Part shown: positions 1 through 12,118 of the stretch, one piece after another
How the letters are laid out: each line of letters opens with the position of its first letter
How positions within the stretch are numbered: the stretch's first letter is position 1
Origin: Cryptomeria japonica
Taxonomy: Eukaryota; Streptophyta; Pinopsida; Cupressales; Cupressaceae
Assembly: GCF_030272615.1 (NCBI RefSeq)
Contig: NC_081413.1
Coordinates: forward strand, 158,309,849 to 158,373,848
Direction: 5' to 3'
Length of the DNA: 64,000 nucleotides
The notes under the pieces: model-generated
The model's input: only the letters and a program-made list of their open reading frames with translations
The model's database searches: none
What the model was told of the DNA's origin: nothing
Translations under genes and position numbers: made by a program

Positions 1-672
1 TAGACAATGGATGTCCATTCAAAAATCAAGAAATGAGAGAATTGTGTAAAAAATTTCAAATACAACAGAGATTTGCAACACCATATTATCTGCAAAGCAA
101 TGGACACGAAGAGGAAACAAACAAGACAATATTTAAGATCGTCAAGAAATTTGTTACTGACGTAGGACGAGACTGGCATCTCTAGTTGAATCTCGCTCTT
201 TGGGCTTATAGAATAGGAGCATGTACCCCTACAAGAGCAACACCATATTCATTGGTCTATGACACGAAAGCAATACTACCTATTGAAATAGAACTACCAT
301 CTTTAAGAGTCTCCTTAAAAATACATCATATCAGAGGAAGACTATTGGGTTGCAAGATTACAAGAGCTTGAAATGCTCGATGAAAAGAGACAAACTACTT
401 TAAATCATTTGCAAGGTTACCAGATCAAATTGAGAAGGAGTTACAATAAATGAGTACGCCCACAAAAATTTGAAGTGGGAGATATAGTTCTCAAGGAGAA
501 CCAAAGGAACCTAGTGGAACGAGAAAAGCTAGGGAAGTTTGAACCTAACTGGCTAGGTCCTTTTATCGTAACAAGGGTTATAGGAAATGGATCATACAAT
601 TTGGCTACCATGGAGGGAGATACACTCCCTGACCCTATGAACAACATGCATCTTAAACGATATTATATTTAA
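1..672 (+). pseudogene. Integrase C-terminal half of Tat-like Ty3/gypsy element T1, cut by window edge
   Basis: From the first bases the frame reads DNGCPFKNQ, the segment holding the second catalytic Asp of a retroviral-type integrase. It continues through ATPYYLQSNGHEEETNK, which carries the catalytic Glu region, and ALWAYR...TPYSLVY, the usual end of the core in plant Ty3/gypsy elements. The part at 475-672 (VGDIVLKEN, GKFEPNWLGPF, NMHLKRYY) is the C-terminal DNA-binding domain. A TAG at about 184-186 and a frame change between 371 and 475 show it is dead. It closely matches the integrase of element B at 54159-54884 on the other strand. N-terminal zinc finger, RT and gag lie outside the window. 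Confidence 0.88.
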
Positions 673-1805
673 GGGCTGGGTTAGTTTAGGTTTTTCTTTC
701 CGCATTGCATCTCATTTTCTTCAAAGCATTACATCACATATAGTTTCTTTTTCAAATTCATTGCATTCACAAAAGTTCCACATTTACATATATCAACATC
801 AATAAAACAACCCAACTGTCCAAGTTTATCATTTGTTTGTATTCAAGAGAAACAAGGGTCATCTCCTTTCTTAGATATTCAGACATGAAGTCTTTGAGGT
901 CTTAAGGTCATACATTTTCAACATTACCCTATGATGACGCTTTACTTATGGTTGGGTAGTGATTTCACTATTTGAGACTTGTTAACCCAAAATCTATCAA
1001 TTTCTATATCTCAAAAACATTAGCAAAATCTCTAATTCATTCTAGACACCTAGTTGATCCTATGACTAGTGAAAAATCTAAAATTCTACTTCAGTGCTGC
1101 TATAATTGTCACACCCAAGTAGGTTTCATTACTTACAAGTCAAGGCAAGAAAAGGAAAAAGAAAAAAGTGCTATGCCAAATATTCATCTCAAGGGAAAAG
1201 AGCAATGGTATATAACTGAAATATCATGCATACAAAGTGAGACAAAAAGATTGACTATGGGAACATGCGAGTAACTCCATCAGGGCTATAAATGCCTACT
1301 GGCAATAGAACAATATTTGAGAGATTACAGTCTTTAACCATGTCGGAGCTCTAAAAGATTGCTGGTGGTGAGGCTCTATTTAGGATGCATTTGAAGTTAG
1401 AATAATCCATGTATCTAGTCATATAGGATGCTAAGGATCTTTAGTGAACACAAGAGAAGGAATTAACTCATTTGCGCACACATGGGCAAAAGAAGATCAA
1501 AGTTTCAAGAACCAATGGGGAAGTTTTCCGCGTCTCCATTTGTAAATCCTAGTCACTAAGTGTGTTAATTTGGATGTTCCAAGGGACCTTAAGGATCGAT
1601 TGACTGCTTATCTATGAAATGTTTTGTACCTCCAATTCAATTGGTGTATTACAAAATGCTAAACAAACATAGTCATCCTTATTCGAATAGGAAAGGCATC
1701 TTCATCATGCATATTACATTAACATAGGTCATGTAAAAAATTCATTGTCTCCACACACAATCTATAGATCATTATGTCATATAGGTCTGCACACTAGGGG
1801 CATGA
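673..1805. other. Non-coding 3' region of element T1
   Basis: No reading frame here has recognisable protein content. The stretch follows the integrase stop directly and leads into minisatellites, so I read it as the start of the variable 3' region of T1. The 100-residue frame at 972-1274 has no family features. Confidence 0.4.
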
Positions 1806-2170
1806 ATGGAAAAATCCAAAAACATTTGGAAAATATTTCAAAAATCCTAAAAATCATATAAAGTCTTGAAAAAACCTAAAATTTATATAAAGTCCTGAAA
1901 AAATACTAAAAATCATATAGTCCTTGAAAAATCCAAAAACAGTGAAAACCATAAAAATCCAAAAACAATGAAAAACATAAAAATCCAAAAACAATGAAAA
2001 GCATAAAAATCCAAAAACAGTGAAAAGCAAAAAATACCAAAAACATTCAAAAAATGTCCTGAAAAAATCAACCAAAAACATCTTATAATATCCTGAAAAA
2101 ATACCAAAAACATTCAAATACGATCCTGAAAAAATCTACCAAAAACATTCAAATATCAATCCACAAAATC
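1806..2170. repeat. A-rich minisatellite, about 26-bp and 33-bp units
   Basis: Between about 1926 and 2035 a 26-27 bp unit built on AAAATCCAAAAACARTGAAA occurs four times. It is followed, to about 2160, by three looser copies of a unit containing CCTGAAAAAATNNACCAAAA. Related degenerate copies (TCTTGAAAAAACCTAAAATT) precede it from about 1860. Long open frames on the minus strand here are low-complexity artefacts. Tandem repeats between pol and the 3' LTR are known from Tat-lineage elements, which fits the position. Confidence 0.75.
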
Positions 2171-3082
2171 CAAAAAATAATAAAAAATCAATCAAAAAAC
2201 TTGCAATAAAATGTCTCACAAGAATCAAATACCCTAGCAGATATCCAACAAACACTTTGCATGAAGTTGACAAAAGATACAACTATCCAGTCAAACATCT
2301 GCAATTAACTATTCAAACTGTCTTATCAATCATAACATATCCATATCAAGTGATCATTATCTTGTCTTAAATAGAAGAGGATAGACTCGAAATTAGATAG
2401 GTGAGTCTTAAACGGGGTCTGCAACTTTATGAGATTAGTCATGATCAACTATCACATCAAGCAACTAAGATCGAAGGCACAAGATCGGTATAACTGCTGA
2501 ATTTGGTCCGGGTCAGTCTTTATCTTTTATTATTTGGTGACAGATCATGTTCCTCTGCTACTCAAGGATGTCCACAAGTGACTAGAGGAGCCATGATGGG
2601 CATTATCTTTTTCTTTGTTTGCTGTTTGTAGTGTGAACCAATGAAGTTCTAGGGAAATTTCTCTAGTGGGTTTCTGTGATATGAGCATTCAGCTTGTGAA
2701 TGCCACACATACCTCGACCCCTAGTATATTTCCCAGAATGGAGGGTTTCACTCCTTGTCTGCTACGTGTTTGTTTCTTCAATGAGATATCTTTACATCTT
2801 GGTTCTTTATACCCTAATGTGCTAATATCCATTGTTCAATAATAAGGCTCAGTGATGAATATATATTGCACAATAAATAATGACACAGGTTCATGAATCA
2901 ATGATTCTCATTCTCATCTCATCTGCTTATTGATAGTTTGCTGATCTCATCTCTTTGTAAATCATTTTCTGTCATCTAACATTATTCTTTCATCAATCTC
3001 TTCTTCCTTTCATCTTACTAACATTTTTTCAAGGTACATATGAGTTAAAAGAATATTCTGGCATTATCATACAAAAACAAAA
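2171..3082. other. Unassigned 3' region of element T1
   Basis: AT-rich sequence without a supportable gene or RNA. It lies between two minisatellites and is best seen as further untranslated 3' sequence of T1. Confidence 0.35.
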
Positions 3083-3222
3083 GTTGCGTCCATATAGTTT
3101 TAAGTTGCATACATATAGTTTTAAGTGCATCCATATAGTTTTAAGTTGCATCCATATAGTTTTAAGTCGCATTCATATAGTGTAAATTGCATTTGTATAA
3201 GTGTTAATTGCATCCATTTGAG
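3083..3222. repeat. 21-bp minisatellite, about 6.5 copies
   Basis: The unit GTTGCATCCATATAGTTTTAA is repeated head to tail. The first four copies are nearly identical (one lacks a single base) and the last two are diverged (GTCGCATTCATATAG, TTGCATTTGTATAAG). It lies just beyond the 3' end of the antisense PMD gene. The region from about 3223 to 3477 holds irregular CATATAGAAACCAT and ATCATATA words and no gene. Confidence 0.85.
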
Positions 3223-3477
3223 TATCATATAGAAACCATTCATAATCATCACATCATAAATCATGTAGAAACCATTGCATTCATTAACAATCATTTATAA
3301 ATCATATAGACATGCATCACATAACTCATAGTATCATATAACATACATGGACAACAAAGCATAATAGATCACTGCCAAAAAAATGCATATCATATATATA
3401 ACTCAAAAATGGTAATGTGTCTGAATACAATAATCATAAAATAGGCCCGAAGGCTCAGATAACATGATCTCAATGTA

Positions 3478-5846
3478 TCAACCCACACTGCCTCTATTAA
3501 TAGGTGGATCCTTCCCGCTAGATCCTGCCCTAGGATGTCGAGGTGGACCCATTACACCACCACTGCTGGTCCTCCGTGTAGAAGTCCTACTAGAACCAAA
3601 ATGACCTCTAGCCTCACTAGAGCTAGGAGCTCTCTATCCCTAAGGTACAACCTCATGGTAGAGATGTTGATAATAAAAGCCTCCTATATACCATAATAGA
3701 GTCTGTCAGATTGTCTGCATACATCGGTACCTAGAGCAAAATGTCGATCATACGCAGCCTGAACCATCTGTGACCGCCTAACTGCATCATCTCTTTCCCT
3801 CTGGAGATGATCTCTCTTGGTCTCTAATGCACCATAGTCTTTGTGGAATGCCTCTTGCTCAGCATCTCGTCACTGCCTAAGTCTGGCAACCTCATCCTCT
3901 AGATTCTGAATCCATGATTTGAGAATCTGTGGATCATCATCTCCATCACTACCCTGTCCTCCTCCTCCCCTCTTTATAGTAGGAATGTCCTCCAACTCCG
4001 ACATATCATCATCCTCCCCATCTTTGTTGCTCGATGACTCTGAGGAATCACCATCATCTTCGCTGCTCATAGACTCAGTGTCTCCACCAATGTCTACGTC
4101 CTCCTCTCCTTCCTCATCTCCTCCTCTGCCTTCCTCTCCCCCTCTACCCTCTTCTCCTCTGTCATCTCCCCTCCTCTCCCCCATGTCAATCCTCAATTAT
4201 TGTCTAGGATGTCATATCTAATGCACTGTGATAGGAACAGTCAGATCAGTCAATGGAATAGGCCTATGTTTGGCCCACCATGCATCATACTTAGGAGTAG
4301 TCCCTAGATCTATTGCACCTGCACTCCAACCCCACCATAATGCCTGAAGAGCATCAAAATCAGTAGTCACCACATGTGGCTGTATGCACACACCCCAATC
4401 AGAAACCTCACAAGAAACATGAGCAAAGTACGCTATAGCAACAGGTGTCACATGAGTACCTGCATTGGAAGAGACATCTCAATACTCCTCTGTGTCTCAA
4501 TAGTCCTCCCAACAAGATATCTCTGCTGTCTATAGAAAGGCAAGTGTTGTGCATCATCTACCCAACCAGGGCAATCTAGATATGGTCTCCAAATAAAATG
4601 TTGCAAGATATCAAGCTAATGTCGCCAATACAAGGTGTTACCTAAACCCATGTTTCTAATACCAGGTGTATATCTATACTCATATGGCTCCCCAGGCTAC
4701 AAGTCAACATGAATAACCGACCTCGAGATAGAAATGTTCTCCCAAGCCCAAGTCTGGAGCAATGTCACACCATAACTGATTGATCGGTATCCCAAGTATA
4801 CAATGTTGTGCATCTGATAATAAACCATGGCTAATAGACAATGACCTCAAGCATATACTCATCGATGAACAATCATATCATGGAGCACTCTTCCCCATCC
4901 AACTGGAAAGCCATGGCCTCATTTGTCAGGAATCAAAAAACCACCTACGATATTGCACAATACTATAGTAAGATCATCATAGTCCAAGCAAGCCCAAGAT
5001 ATCATAATGACCACTGATCTGTAAATCCTACTCCTCACACTCAAAAAGGGCACACAGTCGAGTGACGCCATCATCATGATCATATACAACTCTCGCACCA
5101 TGGATAGGAATATGCAGTGTACGCCAAACATCCTCTAAAGTAATGGACGCCTCACCAATAGGAAGATGGAAGCTACATGTCTCAGAATGCCACCACTCTA
5201 CTAATGCTATAATCAAGGCCCTGTTGGCCGTAATTTTGAGAAAATATAAAACATGATATAATCCTAGATGTTGGATATGTGCAATCTCCTCATCAAGTAA
5301 CTCAGCTCGAAGATCAAGTCCACTGGGTCTACTCTCTCGGCAATATAACACTCCAATATTATCCCGCACAGAGAAAATATTGAAAATGTCAGATGTCGGA
5401 TAATGCTATTAAAAAAAATGATCATATGCATGACAAAAAACTTCAATTTACAATGAATGTGTAATCTTTAACACTTATGCGTTGCATTTTACACTAATGC
5501 ATTACATTTAATACCTATGCGTGACATTTAACATGTATGTGTGAACATATAAGCTAATGCGTAAACAAATAAACATATGTGTGACATCTACAACCTATAT
5601 GTAACACTTAAGCTCTTGCGGTACACTTAAGGCGTTTGCGTGACACTTAACGCTAATGCATGAAAATTGACAAGCGTATGCGTTATGACTAAAAATTACC
5701 TCTCTGGAATTTTTTTGAAAAAAATACAAAAATAGGCAAAAAATAAAGCAAAAAATTTGGAAACATACCATGCCGCCAGATCCCGGAGGTCTCTGATAAG
5801 AACGTACTTGATCAGACAAGTGCACTTGTGCCCTATAGGCAACCAT
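3478..5846 (-). pseudogene. Antisense plant mobile domain (PMD) gene of element T1, PMD-1
   Basis: This gene runs opposite to T1. Exon 1 starts at the first ATG after a TATA box (5846) and encodes 26 residues ending SYQRPPGSGGM at 5769. Intron 1 is 5768-5406 (GTATGT...TTTTTTTTAATAG), joining exons in phase 0. Exon 2 carries the PMD core: LVEWWHSETCSFHLPIGEAS then ITLEDVWRTLHIPIHG. A TAG at 5028 with a frame change, and further breaks near 4900-4450, kill it. Downstream come a fragment with WWGWSAGAIDL (4451-4218), a strongly acidic Glu/Asp/Ser tract (4196-4000), a coiled-coil-like segment (ILKSWIQNLEDEVARLRQ) and a basic Ser/Arg tail ending at TGA 3480-3478. PMD proteins occur as host regulators of silencing and inside transposable elements; its role here is unknown. 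Confidence 0.82.
5456..5690 (-). repeat. Minisatellite inside PMD-1 intron 1, about 20-21 bp units
   Basis: On the gene strand the unit approximates TTAAATGTCACGCATAGGTG, with roughly ten to twelve variable copies. The GCAT core and TTAA spacing are kept while the flanks vary. The array fills most of the 363-bp intron. PMD-2 in element B has a comparable but different array in the matching intron. Confidence 0.7.
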
Positions 5847-5937
5847 GATGATCAAATACTCGTAGGAAAGCAAAAGACTCGCAGGGATCTCCAAGAACTC
5901 AACACAATGCAAATGAGCAAATGAAAGGTCAACCTCT

Positions 5938-5947
5938 CTATTTATAG
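5938..5947 (-). promoter_or_regulatory. TATA box of PMD-1
   Basis: On the minus strand the sequence reads CTATAAATAG. The first downstream ATG is at 5846, about 92 bp away, and opens the PMD-1 frame. This spacing fits a plant RNA polymerase II promoter with a short leader. The promoter sits inside T1, close to its 3' LTR, and faces back into the element. Confidence 0.6.
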
Positions 5948-6210
5948 CTCAAAATTAGGGTTTTTTTTCCACATCGACACCCGTTGTCCCCATGAACTTC
6001 AAACAACTTGTAGGCTACACAAACGATCTCAAAATTGCACGAAACTTCACACGATTTCTCATTATACTGATATTGAAAATATGGTCTCAATTTCTGAATT
6101 TTTCGACCACCTTTTTCGAGGGGGCATATTTACACTATACAGTGTTACCAAGGCATACCGGGGCGAGAAATTTTTTTGTTTTCTTTGAAACAATGTCATT
6201 CCAACTTTGT

Positions 6211-6226
6211 CTCAAAGAGGGGCAAA
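6211..6226 (+). promoter_or_regulatory. Polypurine tract of element T1
   Basis: CTCAAAGAGGGGCAAA immediately precedes TGTAGACACC, the LTR start. The same junction in opposite orientation, TGTAGACACC preceded by CAAAGAGGAGCAAAA, occurs at 42204-42228, supporting both as plus-strand priming sites. Confidence 0.75.
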
Positions 6227-7500
6227 TGTAGACACCTAAAAATATCTCATTGATCATGTACTAATTATTCCTCCAATTGATTAAATAATTTTTTAATTAT
6301 TTAATTAAGTTAATTAATCTTATTCTTCTAATTTCATATTTCCTCATCATCTTACTAATTATTCTATTTTTGATTCTATCATCGTTTAATCATTTAAACC
6401 ATTTTCTAATGATTAATTAAATATCTATTATTTAATTAATTGTGATTATTAATCCCTCAATTTAAATAATCTTTATTATTTAAATAAAATCATTTTTCAA
6501 TTTCTATTTCTAATCAATTAATCATTCAACCTTTTTTCTAAATATTAATTTAAATATTTATTATTTAATTAATTGTGATTTTAATCCTTTAATTTAAATA
6601 ATCTTTATTATTTAATCAAATTCACTTTCTAAATAATTAAATAGTTTCTTTAAATTATTTAATTAACTAATTAATTCTTCTAATTTCATTACTTCTTCTA
6701 ATTTCATCTAATTTCATTTAATTTCATTAATTCTTGTAATTTCATTTAATTTCATAATTCTTCTAATTTCAAATACATGTGCATGATTTCAAAGATCAAA
6801 TTGAAAACCAAAGTCAAGTTCTAAATATATTCAAATAGCAAATTGAATTTAAAATAAATTCAATATTTGAATTAAATCTCATGCAAAGGTTAAATTGAAA
6901 ATCAAAGTCAAAGTTCAAGCACATGCTAAATTAATTAATTAATTCAATTATCTTTTCAATTCCTATTTCTATCTTTTACTTAGCTTTTTCTAAATAAAGC
7001 CCTCAATAAGCTTTCAATTAGTTAACTATCTCCTCCTCATTATTTCCTCCAATCATTCCTTTTCATCTTTCAATCAACTTTTTCTCAATCAGTTGACTCA
7101 TTTAATCTATTCAATATGTTCTGTTCCACCTCCAAATTAGCAGTTCAACTATCAATCAGCATGTGAGTTCATCTGAGTTCCACCTCTTGATCTTTCTATT
7201 CCACCTTTCATTCAATTCTCATCCAATTATCTATAAATTGAGCATTCAATCTCCATTTTCAACAATCACGAACTTTGAATCTTTGTGTTATTTCTAGGTT
7301 GCCAGCACAATATTTGAGAGCCACCATACCACAAAGAAGAGAAGAGCAATGGAAGCCATGATGCACAATATGGAGTTCTACATTGTTTAGAATTATTCTA
7401 TATGCATCTATATTTCATTGAGTTTTGTTTAAATTCTATTAGGATAGGGATTTGTGATTTCCCTCTGATTTCTAACTGATTATATTATGAATTTTAGCAT
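6227..7500 (+). mobile_element. 3' LTR of element T1 (right end approximate)
   Basis: It begins TGTAGACACCTAAAAA straight after the polypurine tract. The first kilobase is dominated by TTAATTAAAT-type AT-rich blocks. A promoter-like CTATAAATTG lies at 7231-7240. The LTR of element B starts with the same ten bases and has the same AT-block composition. The 3' end is not fixed, because the other LTR of T1 is outside the window and no flanking duplication was found. Confidence 0.6.
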
Positions 7501-8013
7501 ACAACAGTAAATAATAATAATAAAATTAAAATGCAATATATAATTAAAATTAAATGAAATTAAAATTTTAAAAACATATAATTAAATATAATTAAAATTT
7601 AATTAAGTTGATGAATGGTCAAAAGACATGGAATGAAAAGTTGCGACTCTCTCAAACATGAGATATAAAAGTGAGGAGAGAACCTCATTTGAGAAGGGGG
7701 ATAATTTGGGAATCAAAAAAGAATATCAAATTTAAAAAAGAAGAGCAAATCTAATTGTGAAAGGTTTTGTCCCTTTCAAAGGGCATAAATAATGAAGAAT
7801 TGCACTCTTTTAAAGGGTGCTAATGGTGAAATGGTGTGTCTTTTGCCAAAGGGCATACATGATGAAGAGGTGTGACCTCTCCCTCATAATGATAGATATA
7901 AAGGAAAGGAATAAAAAACCTCCAATGACATCACATCAATCAGATTAGATCAAAACTAAACATTATTAAGTTACAAGTAGTAACATCCTTGTTCTTGGTC
8001 CTATGCATGAGGA
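7501..8013. other. AT-rich and unassigned spacer
   Basis: An AT-rich stretch (AATAATAATA and ATAATTAAAATTAAAT words, 7510-7615) is followed by about 300 bp with repeated AAAGGGCATA and a weak GATATAAAGG TATA-like site near 7900. This may be a fragment of an unrelated LTR. No coding content was found. Confidence 0.3.
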
Positions 8014-8740
8014 TGTGCTTAATATATCCTAAGTCGTCTATTAATTAAATAGATTTTTCTTTATTTAATTAATTCATTTATCCTCCTCTAGCCTTTCCCC
8101 ATTTAAATAAATATTTTTTATTTATTTAAATTATCCTTTGCCTGAATTAAATAAATATTTTATTTATTTAATTGGTCCCACTTCTTTTATTAATTAAATA
8201 AATCTTTATTTATTTAATTAATTCACTAGCTTTTTCCCGCTATGAAACTTGCCATTCATCTCTTAATTTGTCTTTAACCACCTCTCTAATATTTTTTTAG
8301 TTCCTCTATATACCCTTTAATCCTAGCCAACCATTTATCCTTTCACCCCTTAATCCTATCCCTTCATTATCTAAGGTGTCTTCTATATAAGAGGATTCCT
8401 TCATCCTTTCATATCCCTAACTATTGCATCTAACAAGTGAATTAATCTTCACATGACCTTACATGCAATCAAGCAATCAAGCGTCTACACAACCACAATC
8501 TGTTCTTTGTTGAGCTCTTGTACAAAATATAAAATTTGAGAGTAACCATATTAGGAAAGATAAATGGAGATAGGAAACAATGGAGATCAAACCCTACTAA
8601 CCATGTGAATTATATAATCTTTCATGTTTTAGGTTCTTCATTGGTGTATGGTGGATTCTTAATTGGAGAACTAGGGTTTTATGTTTTTGGATCTTTGTTG
8701 GTTTTACAATAGTTTATCCTTCCATTATCCATTGTATACA
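8014..8740 (+). mobile_element. 5' LTR end of Tat-like element C (left end uncertain)
   Basis: AT-rich TTAATTAAATAAATAA blocks (8030-8225), then C-rich text and TCTATATAAGAGG at about 8391, resemble the LTRs of T1 and B. It ends TATACA at 8740, just before a primer-site-like motif. The start at TGTGCTTAAT (8014) is a guess. Confidence 0.5.
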
Positions 8741-8741
8741 T

Positions 8742-8761
8742 TTTGGCATGCCTAGTGGGAC
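8742..8761 (+). promoter_or_regulatory. Primer binding site motif of element C
   Basis: TTTGGCATGCCTAGTGGGAC directly follows the LTR end. Element A has the related TTTGGCACGCGTGGTGGGAC on the minus strand at its own LTR junction (36525-36545). The shared TTTGGCAYGC...GTGGGAC pattern marks the leader start in this group. I cannot name the priming tRNA with confidence. Confidence 0.55.
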
Positions 8762-11068
8762 CTTAGTCCCTTTTTCTAACATTATTTTGCATTTTTAAAC
8801 TTTATTTATCAAGTTGTAGATTAGACTTGCAACAATTACAGGTTTAAATCGCATCTACGAAATCTTTTGTCGTGTCTATGTTTTGTTTGAATTTGTTGTT
8901 TTGTAGGTTTATCAGAATCATGTCTGGGCATTATCTTTCCACATTTGCGAGTGATATTTCTGCATCTATGAGTGATATTTCTACATTAGTGTATCCTTTT
9001 TTCTGCCTAACGTTCTGCATTTTTTATTCTGCTTTTGTATTTGGTACATTTGTGTTTGCATACAATAGAGCCCATGTATCTGATCTTTTATAGTGCATAT
9101 ATGCTAGTTAATATTGTGTATCTGATACTTATTATCGCATATATGATCTTTATTGTTACGTATTTGGTCTTTGTGCTTTTGCAGGTTGCAAGTTTTTGGT
9201 TTGAGTATTTCCATGTCTATGTAACCTTTTTCTGCATCTACATCAGGTGTAATTGTGTCTGTGTTTTCCGCATTTGTTTTTTAATTAGGGTTAGATTTTA
9301 GATTTGATTTGACTTTTGTCCTAACCCCTTGTGGCCTAACAAAGTGGCACAACTGTCTATATCATCTTGTCAAAGGCCCCTTATCACATTTTGTTTTGGG
9401 ATTTCTAAAATTAACCTAGCAAGTTTGCTTGCAGGTTGGGGTAATCATTGAAATTGCTAATCATTTTCTTACAAGCATAATTTACATGCGTGTCTTCCTT
9501 TTTTCTAGTTTAATTAGGGTCACATCATTTTCATTAGGGGTAAATTAACTTGTTTGAAGTGTCTTGTGGTTTAGGCACATTTTTTTAGTTAATCTCTAAG
9601 ATAATAACAAAATTATCCTCTCCCCTCACCTTCCGTTGGACCTTGGGTGTAAGAGAAATTGTTATTGTCTTATTTGTTTAGGTAGAAGGGTTTACCTCTT
9701 GAGTAACCCATTAGGCCAAGTGAGAGGGAACGACCTGAGCGATACTTCTTCAACCCGCTATATAAATTAATAAGTTAGGAAAAATCTACGACTGCTTGGT
9801 GACGTGTATCTACATTGACAGTTTCCCTTAGTATCCACACTTGTGTGAGATGCGTGAAAATCCTTTAACAAGGATTGGGATAGATTATTAAATGAGTCTC
9901 TACTTCATGGATAGACACCAGGTTTTTCCAAAGTTCCCCCATTAGATACCTTTGTTGTAGTGGCAAAAAATGCCATTGTTTGTTGGTGCAGGAGGTCAGA
10001 CCTTTGAAGCCATCCCACATTCTCGCAAGTCAAAGTAGAGATAAAAAATTCTTTTATATCTTATATGCCTGAGAAGTGAATGCCATGGGGGGGAGCTACT
10101 GCTACCAAATTTCTAGGCTATTTGGTCTAAATAAGTGCGGCTTGGATTAAATTTTGTAGTGGGAAATCAACAAGTAGTATCCTCTTTCCAGCCTAGGTTG
10201 TTCTTGCTTACAAGTGTCTTCGATTTTTTTCTATACCAGTGGAAACTTATTGAACATACACATTTACGCTCAAAATTTTGACAAACACACATTCAAACAT
10301 TGTGTCTTCTTGTTTGCTATGTATTCTTGTCACAAAACAATCAACGTTGATATTTGGTCACCTTCAACTTATGCAAAATTTGGACAGAAATTAGAATATC
10401 ACCAAAATCATGTGTGTGTCTCTTTTTGATGTGTATTCGACATATCTTATCGCTTCTATACATCGTATTGACATATATCTGATCAGAATTGAAAATAATA
10501 TCAATAGTTAAAAACGTGTCTGTGCTCATTGTTTATGTGTCTATGCAATATCTTGGTGCGTATCTACAATCTGTTATCACATATTTAAGTAGAAACTGAG
10601 ATTTGCATATCAATTGTAAAAAAACATGTATTTGGACTCTTAAACTGTGTATAAGTGCAATTTTGATGTGTTTGTGAACTCATTCCGCGTCTCTGTTTTG
10701 AGATCAAAAGAGTTTCTAAGGCTACTTCCCTAGGGCATCATTTTTTGGTCAACCATCAGTTGTCACCATCTTTTCATACATTTTTGAAGACATCATTTGT
10801 AGTTTTCCATCCACACTTTTCCAACTAGAGTCAAAAGGCTTTTTAGTAGTCCTCATCCTATCTTATAAACACACTACATTACATCACTAGGTGGTTCCCT
10901 TGCATCAGATCTATCATCTTGGGTACCATTTGGATATCTTTAGTTAAGGTCAACTTATCTCATCAAGAGTCTATCATGTCTTTGGAAGCCACACCTTGCT
11001 TTAGATTATAACATTTAATTTGAACTTACATTTTGGGACATTGTAAGACAACTCTAGATTATTTTTAT
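8762..11068 (+). other. Untranslated leader of element C, truncated by element A
   Basis: No gag or other recognisable protein is present. The sequence has long T/G-rich stretches, including two copies of GAGTGATATTTCTRCAT near 8950-8985, and otherwise ordinary complexity. It runs until the LTR of element A begins at 11069. The rest of C was not found on the far side of A. Confidence 0.4.
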
Positions 11069-12118
11069 TGATCAATAAAAATGCTTTTATGAGAATAGCC
11101 TTATGGGAAACTTAGTGATGGGGGACCTGTGCGTATTCGTTGAGTGACCTCTAGGATTTTAGAAGCTGACTCTTCATACATGGGGGGGAGAAAAGAGGAA
11201 TAAGGAAAACTTAAAACAAAGATACTCTATAGCGATGTGCTGAAATGATTTTAGTACGCTATAAGCATAGAGAAATTTCACATACGTGCAACTCTAAGGC
11301 CCATTCAACAATCTACATGCCCAGAAAATCAAGATTGAAATATAAACAACAACCCATTTAACATAAAGCAACAAATACCATTCATCTATCAGATAACAAG
11401 TTCAAAAGACATAGTTTAATATGTAGAGTCTTACAACATATATTTCAAAAGTTATACGAAATTATAAAATGCACAAAAAAATATTCATGCACACTAAAAA
11501 ATAGTGATCATAAAGGCCACATGCACAATTTGATTATCATAGTTTTAGGAGTACAATCACAAGTTAAAGGCATAATTCATATAACAATTGTCTATATTTC
11601 TTTTCTCAAAAATCTCAACCCCTATAAAAGAAAAAAGAATCACTTATATAATCTAGAACCAATGGCTTGGCGGAGAAAACAAAGAGAGTAAAAATAACCA
11701 TATGCACCGCTGAAAACACCGTTAGTAATTGTGAAACAACCTGATGAGAAGCTGGATAAAACAACTTTGGCCTTTAGCACAACCACCACCAAATCTTCTA
11801 ATGACCTAATCAAAATGGAAGAACCCATGACCATTATTGAACTGCATACTGTTGGCAACAAACACCCCATTATCTCAAAATGCATGCCAAGCTCGCCCAA
11901 TGGTTGCTACAAGAAAAATGTGGCAGTAGGAGGGAGAAGCCTGGGAACTTAACAAAATTGCATAAGGCACCTCGCGAGGACATTCCACACAACACAACTG
12001 AAAAACAATTTTTAAACATGAGCCCACCAAAAGAGAGTGAAAAGGGAAAAGAGAAGCTCAAAAAATGTGAGCCGTGCTGCCACGTGGAAGATGCGAGGAC
12101 GCAGAATTTAGAACTTCA
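11069..12118 (-). mobile_element. 3' LTR of element A
   Basis: From TGATCAATAAAAATGC rightwards it parallels 36557-37646 almost line by line. Shared landmarks include TTTTAGAAGCYGACTCTTCATACATGGGGG, split by variable G runs, TCTATAGCGATGY, and ATTATCTCAAAATGCAYGCC. The match ends at GAACTTC (12117), about 35 bp short of the start of the right-hand LTR, so this end may be eroded. Confidence 0.75.

Noticed and set aside
972-1274. 100-codon open frame on the plus strand
   Set aside because: No protein family features, no promoter, and it lies in the non-coding 3' region of an element.
1854-2117. Two overlapping Phe-rich minus-strand frames
   Set aside because: They arise from the A-rich minisatellite; the composition is that of the repeat.
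3083-3222. Regular repeats as a CRISPR-like array
   Set aside because: Units are directly adjacent with no unique spacers, and the DNA is from a plant.
3919-4221. Ser/Pro-rich plus-strand frame
   Set aside because: It is the antisense shadow of the acidic tract of PMD-1.
6227-8740. A single 2.5-kb LTR shared by T1 and C
   Set aside because: Two TATA-like sites and two AT-block sections in series, plus unrelated DNA at 7620-7930, suggest two different LTRs; it cannot be excluded without other copies.
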